NCBI GenBank assembly: GCA_900765185.1
Contig: CAAFQT010000009.1
Location: forward strand, 1-10,328
Source: an uncultured Collinsella sp.
GTDB taxonomy: Bacteria; Actinomycetota; Coriobacteriia; Coriobacteriales; Coriobacteriaceae
Direction: 5' to 3'
Length of the DNA stretch: 10,328 bases
The first letter of the stretch is position 1. Each line of letters starts with the position of its first letter. A model generated the notes under the pieces. The model was not told the origin of the DNA. It saw nothing but the letters and a program-made list of their open reading frames with translations, and ran no database searches. Shown here piece by piece: positions 5,974 to 10,328 of the stretch. The position numbers and the translations under genes were made by a program.

Positions 5974-6885
5974 ATGAACGCTTCATCGCTTTCCTTCCAA
6001 GACATCATCCTGCGCCTCCAGCAGTACTGGGGCGAGCAGGGCTGCGTCATTATGCAGCCCTATGACTCCGAGGTCGGTGCCGGTACCTTCCATACCGCGA
6101 CCACGCTGCGCTCGCTCGGTCCCGCCGAGTGGCGCACCTGCTATGCGCAGCCCTGCCGCCGTCCTGCCGACGGCCGCTACGGCGAAAACCCCAACCGCAT
6201 GCAGCACTACTATCAGTTCCAGGTGCTCATTAAGCCGTCGCCGGTAAACGCCCAGGAGCTTTACCTGGGGTCTCTTGCCGCTATCGGCCTGGACCCCAAC
6301 GACCATGACGTCCGCTTTGTCGAGGACGACTGGGAGAGCCCGACCCTTGGCGCCTGGGGCCTTGGCTGGGAGGTCTGGCTCAACGGCATGGAGGTCACGC
6401 AGTTTACGTACTTCCAGCAGGTGGGCGGCATCGAGGTCGACCCCGTGCCCGTCGAGATCACCTATGGCCTGGAGCGTATCGCCATGTACGCCCAGGGCGT
6501 CAACTCGGTCTACGACCTGGTGTGGAGCTACCTGCCCGACGGCACGCCCATGACCTATGGTGACGTGTTCCTCGAGAACGAGCGCGAGTTCAGCGCCTAC
6601 AACTTTGAGGTCGCCAACGTCGAGATGATGCGTCAGAAGTTTGACGACTACGAGGCCGAGTGCCACTCCTGCCTGGAGCGCAAGCTGCCGCTGCCGGCCT
6701 ACGACTGCGTCATGAAGTGCAGCCACGCCTTCAACCTGCTCGATGCTCGCGGTGCGCTGTCCGCGGTCGAGCGCGCGAACTACATCCTGCGCGTCCGCGC
6801 CGTCGCCAAGGCGTGCTGCGAGGCCTATATGGCCGAGGTCGCCGGAATCAACGAGAATGCCGACCAGGAAGGCGAGGTGGCGTAA
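5974..6885 (+). CDS. glyQ: Glycyl-tRNA synthetase alpha subunit
   Basis: GlyQ is the catalytic subunit of the two-subunit class II glycyl-tRNA synthetase, which activates glycine with ATP and charges tRNA-Gly. At 303 residues it equals E. coli GlyQ in length. Visible segments: FQDIILRLQQYWGEQGCVIM (8-27), the motif 2 region CYAQPCRRPADGRYGENPNR (56-75), WEVWLNGMEVTQFTYFQQVG (132-151) and motif 3 with ITYGLERIAMY (162-172). The Cys-containing stretch ECHSCLERKLPLPAYDCVMK lies in the C-terminal helical part. GAGGGG at 5957-5962 is the likely ribosome binding site; a second AGAGG touches the ATG. glyS follows after 3 bases, so the subunits are made together. Confidence 0.97.
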   Translation: MNASSLSFQDIILRLQQYWGEQGCVIMQPYDSEVGAGTFHTATTLRSLGPAEWRTCYAQPCRRPADGRYGENPNRMQHYYQFQVLIKPSPVNAQELYLGSLAAIGLDPNDHDVRFVEDDWESPTLGAWGLGWEVWLNGMEVTQFTYFQQVGGIEVDPVPVEITYGLERIAMYAQGVNSVYDLVWSYLPDGTPMTYGDVFLENEREFSAYNFEVANVEMMRQKFDDYEAECHSCLERKLPLPAYDCVMKCSHAFNLLDARGALSAVERANYILRVRAVAKACCEAYMAEVAGINENADQEGEVA

Positions 6886-6888
6886 GCC

Positions 6889-8985
6889 ATGGCAGACGCT
6901 AAGGATTTCCTGTTTGAGATCGGTACGGAGGAAATGCCCTCCGCACCGCTGAACAATGCCGTCAAGCAGCTTGGTACCATGATCGCCAAGGGTCTTGACG
7001 AGTCCGGTCTGGCCCACGGCGAGGTCCGCGTGATCTCGAGCCCGCGTCGTCTGGCCGCGCTCGTTGCCGATGTCGCCACCGCGACCGATGAGGTCCACGA
7101 GGTCAAGCGTGGCCCCGCGGCTAACATCGCCTTCGACGCCGACGGTAACGCCACTAAGGCCGCCCAGGGCTTTGCCCGCAAGTGCGGCGTGGCTGCCGAG
7201 GAGCTGGTCCGTCGCGAGGACACCGACGGTCGCGAGTACGTCTTTGCCGAGAAGAATATCCCTTCTGCCCCGGCTACCCCGATCCTGACGGCCCTGTGCG
7301 AGAAGACCATCGCCGGCCTGCAGTGGCCCAACTACCGCTCTCAGCGTTGGGGTCACGAGCACGCCACGTTCGTGCGTCCGGTCCGCTGGATCTGCTGCCT
7401 TCTGGGCGAGGATGTCGTGCCTGTGTCGTTTGCCGACGTGACGAGTGGCAACACCACGCGCGGCCATCGCGTCCTGGGCCCCGGTGACCACGTGGTCGCC
7501 AGCCCCGCCGTCTACGAGCAGGTGCTCGAGGACGCCGGCGTGCTTTCCGCCGAGCGCCGTCGCGAGGCCATCCTCGCCGGTATCGCCGAGGTCGAGGCCG
7601 CCCGTCCCGGCTGCCATGTCGACACGCCCAAGAAGGTCTTTGAGGAGGTCATTAACCTCTGCGAGTGGCCGACGGTGCTCGTCGGTACCTTCGATGAGGA
7701 GTTCCTCAAGGTCCCGCACGAGATTATCTGCGAGTCCATGCTCACCAACCAGCGCTACTTCCCGATCTATGACGGCGAGGGCAGGCTCACGCGTGAGTTC
7801 GTGGTCGTTTCCAACAGCAAGCCCGAGAATGCCGAGCGCGTGATCGACGGTAACGAGCGCGTCGTGCGCGCCCGTCTGGACGACGCCAAGTTCTTCTACG
7901 AGGAAGACCTGAAGATCTCCCTCGACGAGTTCCGTGAGCGTCTGGCCAAGGTCGCCTTCCAGGAGAAGCTCGGCAGCGTGCTCGCCAAATCCGAGCGTAT
8001 TGAGCAGCTCGCGCTCGCTATTGCCCGTGAGGCTCACCTGGGTGCTCACTTGGCCGCCGATGCTGCTCGCGCCGCGCACCTGTGCAAGGCAGACCTGGTG
8101 TCCAACGCCGTCGTCGAGTTCACGAGCCAGCAGGGCGTGATGGGCGGTTACTACGCCACCGCGATGGGGGAGAACGACGAGGTCGCTCATGCTATTCGCG
8201 ATCACTATCGTCCCCGCTTTGCCGGTGACGAGCTACCCGAGGGCACCGCTGGCTGCATCGTGGCCTGCGCCGACAAGCTCGATACCATCGCCGGTATCTT
8301 TGCCATCGGCGAGCCCCCGACCGGCTCCTCCGACCCCTACGCGCTGCGTCGTGCCGCTATCGGCATCATCAACATCCTGCGCGACCGTCTGCCGATCGAC
8401 CCCACGTCGCTCATCGACTTCGCTCTCGAGCTCTATAGCGAGCAGGGCATTGAGTTCGACGCCGCCGAGGTCGCCCAGCAGGTTCGCGACTTCTTCCATG
8501 GCCGCCTGGTGAGCATGGCCCGCGACGAAAAGATCCCGGCCGATACCGTTGCCGCCGTCTCTGCGGTGCACATCATCGCCCCGTCCGTCTTCTTCGACCG
8601 CTGCGCCGCCCTCGACGAGGCCCGCAAGAACGATGCCGAGACCTTTGACAACCTGGCTACGGCCTATGCCCGTGCCGCGCATATCTCCAAGCCCGAGCTG
8701 GGCGCGGAGTACGACCGCAGCCTGATGGGCGAGGCCGAGCTCGCGCTTGCCGATGCTTCCGAGGCTGCTCAGACTGCTGTCGATGCCGCCCTTGCTGCCG
8801 AGGACTACCCGGCCGCATTTGCCGCCCTCGCCGCCCTGCGCGCGCCCATTGACCGTTTCTTCGATGAGGTTATGGTCATGGACAAGGACGAGCAGCTCCG
8901 CGATAATCGCCTTAAGCTGCTCAACCGCTTCGAGGCCGTTTTCTCTGGCATTGCCAACATCGGTGAGCTTGCCCGCAAAAAGTAA
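6889..8985 (+). CDS. glyS: Glycyl-tRNA synthetase beta subunit
   Basis: GlyS is the tRNA-binding subunit of the tetrameric glycyl-tRNA synthetase. The 698-residue product is close to the 689 of E. coli. It opens with FLFEIGTEEMPSAPL (7-21), the family N-terminus. HATFVRPVRWICCLLGE and VVSNSKPENAERVIDGNERV are core motifs. An HD-like domain includes VVEFTSQQGVMGGYYA and CADKLDTIAGIFAIGEPPTG. The C-terminal DALR-type anticodon-binding domain ends with DNRLKLLNRFEAVFSGIANI. The start has GAGGTGG at 6874-6880 inside glyQ, and the junction TAAGCCATG is identical to that between the first gene and nadD. ppsR follows after 34 bases. Confidence 0.97.
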   Translation: MADAKDFLFEIGTEEMPSAPLNNAVKQLGTMIAKGLDESGLAHGEVRVISSPRRLAALVADVATATDEVHEVKRGPAANIAFDADGNATKAAQGFARKCGVAAEELVRREDTDGREYVFAEKNIPSAPATPILTALCEKTIAGLQWPNYRSQRWGHEHATFVRPVRWICCLLGEDVVPVSFADVTSGNTTRGHRVLGPGDHVVASPAVYEQVLEDAGVLSAERRREAILAGIAEVEAARPGCHVDTPKKVFEEVINLCEWPTVLVGTFDEEFLKVPHEIICESMLTNQRYFPIYDGEGRLTREFVVVSNSKPENAERVIDGNERVVRARLDDAKFFYEEDLKISLDEFRERLAKVAFQEKLGSVLAKSERIEQLALAIAREAHLGAHLAADAARAAHLCKADLVSNAVVEFTSQQGVMGGYYATAMGENDEVAHAIRDHYRPRFAGDELPEGTAGCIVACADKLDTIAGIFAIGEPPTGSSDPYALRRAAIGIINILRDRLPIDPTSLIDFALELYSEQGIEFDAAEVAQQVRDFFHGRLVSMARDEKIPADTVAAVSAVHIIAPSVFFDRCAALDEARKNDAETFDNLATAYARAAHISKPELGAEYDRSLMGEAELALADASEAAQTAVDAALAAEDYPAAFAALAALRAPIDRFFDEVMVMDKDEQLRDNRLKLLNRFEAVFSGIANIGELARKK

Positions 8986-8992
8986 GCCAGCC

Positions 8993-9006
8993 TGCGCGTA
9001 AGCGCA
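8993..9006 (+). other. GNRA-loop hairpin before the ppsR ribosome binding site
   Basis: TGCGC (8993-8997) pairs with GCGCA (9002-9006) around the tetraloop GTAA, a GNRA class loop. It fills the short glyS-ppsR gap and ends one base before the AAGGAG ribosome binding site. The loop is followed by only four As, so it is not a plus-strand terminator. A near-identical hairpin precedes ppdK at 10118-10135. It may protect or separate the ppsR message; its role is not known. Confidence 0.55.
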
Positions 9007-9019
9007 AAAGGAGCCCCGC

Positions 9020-9895
9020 ATGGATTGCCCGGTCACCGCTCGTCCCACCGTTATCGTTATCTCCGACTCGCTCGGAGATACCGCTTGCGAGGTGGTGCTT
9101 GCGGCGTCCGGGCAATTTGATGAAGGGGCTTTTCGTGTTTTGCGCCTGCCCAAGGTGACCTCGGTGGAGCAGGTCGAGTCGTTTGTCGGTCCGCGCGTGG
9201 ATGCGGACCATCGCGATATCGCCGTGTTTCACACCATCGTCGACCCGTCGCTTCGGGCCCGTGTGCTCGACTATTTGGGCATGCTGCATATCCGTTCGGT
9301 TGACCTGATCGGCCCTACGCTTGCCGTGCTGTCTTCGCTCATCGGCGTTGCGCCCAAGGGCGTGGCGGGTGTGATTCATAAGACGGACGACCGCTACTTC
9401 CATCGTATCGAGGCCATGGAGTATTTTGTCGAGCACGATGACGGGCGCGGCTGCGACGATCTATCGGGTGCCGATATCGTGCTGTTGGGCGTGTCTCGCA
9501 CGTCTAAGACACCACTGTCGATGTATCTTGCCTATCAGGGCTATAAGGTCGCCAACGTTCCGCTGGCGCACGGTATGGAACCGCCCAAATCGATTTACGA
9601 AGTTGACCCGATGCGCCTGTTCGGCCTGATTTCGACCGTCGACGTGATTTCCGAAATCCGTGATAGTCGCCTGGGCGATGACTACGCCCGCGCCGTTGCC
9701 GGTTCCTATGCCGAGCCCGAGAGCGTTCGCAGTGAGCTCGAGGAAGCCCGTGCCCTCATGAAGCGTCTGGGCTGCTTTGTGGTGCGCACCGACGGCAAGG
9801 CGATCGAGGAGAGTGCCTCCGAGATCGTCGCGCACCTTGAGGAGATCCAAGAAGCAAGGGACCGCCGAGCTGCCCGCCGCGCGCAACAACAGTAA
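9020..9895 (+). CDS. ppsR: Pyruvate, phosphate dikinase regulatory protein (bifunctional kinase/pyrophosphorylase)
   Basis: This DUF299-family enzyme switches its target off by ADP-dependent phosphorylation of a threonine next to the catalytic histidine, and on again by phosphate-dependent removal that forms pyrophosphate. In the 291-residue product the N-terminal segment VIVISDSLGDTAC (11-23) and the signature DRYFHRIEAMEYFVEHDDGR (124-143) are typical. The nucleotide-binding P-loop is GVSRTSKT (157-164; K163, T164). The C-terminal tail is rich in Arg and Ala. AAGGAG at 9008-9013 is 6 bases from the ATG. The next gene begins like pyruvate phosphate dikinase, so the dikinase rather than PEP synthase is the expected target. 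Confidence 0.95.
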   Translation: MDCPVTARPTVIVISDSLGDTACEVVLAASGQFDEGAFRVLRLPKVTSVEQVESFVGPRVDADHRDIAVFHTIVDPSLRARVLDYLGMLHIRSVDLIGPTLAVLSSLIGVAPKGVAGVIHKTDDRYFHRIEAMEYFVEHDDGRGCDDLSGADIVLLGVSRTSKTPLSMYLAYQGYKVANVPLAHGMEPPKSIYEVDPMRLFGLISTVDVISEIRDSRLGDDYARAVAGSYAEPESVRSELEEARALMKRLGCFVVRTDGKAIEESASEIVAHLEEIQEARDRRAARRAQQQ

Positions 9896-9912
9896 TCGCT
9901 GAGTAGTCTTTT

Positions 9913-9930
9913 TGCTAAAGCGTTTTAGCA
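9913..9930 (+). promoter_or_regulatory. Perfect 7-bp palindrome in the ppsR-ppdK gap
   Basis: TGCTAAA (9913-9919), a GCGT spacer and TTTAGCA (9924-9930) form a perfect dyad. As RNA it is an AT-rich hairpin with no following U tract (the T run lies before it), so it is at best a poor ppsR terminator. The half-site recurs as TTTTAGCA at 10012-10019, which favours a binding site for a dimeric regulator. No known operator is recognised. Confidence 0.4.
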
Positions 9931-9989
9931 GTTTCCGATACTTCTGACCTGCTAATTTCTTGCAGTGGTATCTTCATAAGGTAACCACC

Positions 9990-10027
9990 TTTACCTACCG
10001 TTTACCGCCAGTTTTAGCACGTTTACC
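9990..10027 (+). repeat. Short TTTACC repeats upstream of ppdK
   Basis: TTTACC occurs at 9990-9995, 10001-10006 and 10022-10027, with starts 11 and 21 bases apart, roughly one and two helical turns. TTTAGC at 10013-10018 is a degenerate member. GGTAACC at 9980-9986 carries the same ACC core in inverted form. The stretch is less GC-rich than the flanking genes. It looks like a cluster of protein-binding sites, about 40 bases or more upstream of the putative ppdK -10, but no regulator can be named. Confidence 0.4.
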
Positions 10028-10068
10028 AAACCTCGCGTCCTCTGCTCAACCTTGCCTAAAACCCGCCG

Positions 10069-10074
10069 TATAGT
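10069..10074 (+). promoter_or_regulatory. Candidate -10 element of ppdK
   Basis: TATAGT lies about 75 bases before the ppdK start and matches the -10 consensus at 5 of 6 positions. No clear -35 is present at 16-18 bases; TCAACC (10046-10051) has the right spacing but poor consensus. A weak -35 with repeated motifs upstream would suit an activator-dependent promoter, which is inference. GCCGT (10065-10069) and ACGGC (10081-10085) form a small inverted repeat around it. Confidence 0.4.
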
Positions 10075-10117
10075 TCCCTCACGGCCCGCACCCGGTGGGT
10101 CGATTCGTTACCACGGT

Positions 10118-10135
10118 CGTGCGCGAGAGCGCATG
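10118..10135 (+). other. GNRA-loop hairpin before the ppdK ribosome binding site
   Basis: CGTGCGC (10118-10124) pairs with GCGCATG (10129-10135), seven pairs with one G-U wobble, around the tetraloop GAGA. The core TGCGC-loop-GCGCA is the same as at 8993-9006 before ppsR; only two loop bases differ. The 3' end touches the Shine-Dalgarno tract GGAAGGGGAA (10135-10144), so it could affect ribosome access or stabilise the 5' leader. Confidence 0.55.
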
Positions 10136-10149
10136 GAAGGGGAAGTATC

Positions 10150-10300
10150 GTGAGCGATTGCAAGAGGGTTTACCGTTTTGGAACCGATGCCCAGGGCACT
10201 TGTGTCACCGAGGGCGATAAGTCCATGAACTTTGTGCTTGGCGGCAAGGGCGCTAACCTTGCTGAGCTGAGCCGTATCGGCCTGCCGGTCCCCGGTGGCT
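10150..10300 (+). CDS. ppdK: Pyruvate, phosphate dikinase, N-terminal 50 residues (cut by the end of the genomic sequence)
   Basis: PPDK interconverts pyruvate, ATP and phosphate with PEP, AMP and pyrophosphate. In anaerobes it can run either in glycolysis or toward PEP. The visible residues include VYRFGTDAQG (7-16) and the PPDK/PEP-synthase N-terminal ATP-grasp motif MNFVLGGKGANLAELSRIGL (26-45), ending PVPGG where the family continues with FTI or similar. GTG at 10150 is preceded by GGAAGGGGAA (10135-10144). The apparent TAG at 10300-10302 is an artefact: the T is genomic (probably the first base of a Phe codon) and AG is the first dinucleotide of adapter. The rest of the gene, normally about 870-900 codons, is missing. 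Adjacent ppsR supports the assignment. Confidence 0.93.
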
Positions 10301-10328
10301 AGATCGGAAGAGCGTCGTGTAGGGAAAG
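10301..10328. other. Illumina adapter sequence (non-genomic contamination)
   Basis: The last 28 bases begin AGATCGGAAGAGC, the common Illumina TruSeq adapter stem, and continue CGTGTAGGGAAAG, the specific continuation known from the read-2 side adapter. The match is continuous to the end of the window. It interrupts ppdK inside a conserved motif. This part should be trimmed and not interpreted biologically. Confidence 0.97.

Noticed and set aside
5983..8205. A 740-codon open frame on the minus strand opposite glyQ and glyS
   Set aside because: It spans two clearly conserved genes, has no recognisable domain and is explained by GC-rich codon bias that removes antisense stops.
9913..9930. Intrinsic terminator for ppsR
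   Set aside because: The stem is AT-rich and no T tract follows it; the T run lies before the stem. It is reported instead as a possible operator palindrome.

Overview
The window looks like ordinary core chromosome from a GC-rich actinobacterium of the Coriobacteriia, most likely Collinsella or a close relative. This placement is an inference from the high GC content, the gene order, the acidic Ala/Glu-rich protein tails and the frequent TTG/GTG starts. No mobile element, CRISPR array, tRNA or rRNA is visible. The last 28 bases (10301-10328) are not genomic: they read as untrimmed Illumina adapter, so the biological sequence ends at 10300.

Layout. (1) 1-1870, plus strand: the acidic C-terminal end of an unidentified upstream gene (possibly Obg GTPase), then nadD (NAD synthesis), yqeK (HD-domain Ap4A hydrolase family) and rsfS (ribosomal silencing factor). 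The nadD-yqeK-rsfS order is classical, and a good intrinsic terminator closes it at 1914-1956. (2) 1969-3222, minus strand: dinB, a Y-family translesion polymerase with a clamp-binding motif. Its start looks leaderless and has a possible LexA-type operator just inside the gene. (3) 3223-3423: divergent intergenic region with a good promoter candidate for rpsP. (4) 3424-5914, plus strand: rpsP, khpA, rimM, trmD and lepB, with gaps of 2 to 10 bases between genes. This is a ribosome and tRNA maturation operon ending in signal peptidase I. The rplS gene, often found between trmD and lepB in actinobacteria, is absent here. (5) 5974-8985, plus strand: glyQ and glyS, the two subunits of the tetrameric bacterial glycyl-tRNA synthetase. 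(6) 9020 to the end, plus strand: ppsR, the bifunctional regulator of pyruvate phosphate dikinase, then a 254-base intergenic region, then the first 50 codons of its target ppdK.

Functionally, most genes serve translation (rsfS, rpsP, khpA, rimM, trmD, glyQS). NAD synthesis, DNA damage tolerance, protein export and the pyruvate/PEP switch make up the rest. I did not find a new multi-gene system. The most interesting non-coding signals are near ppsR and ppdK. Almost identical small GNRA-loop hairpins sit just upstream of the ribosome binding sites of both genes, and the ppdK upstream region carries repeated GTTTTAGCA and TTTACC motifs that look like an operator array.
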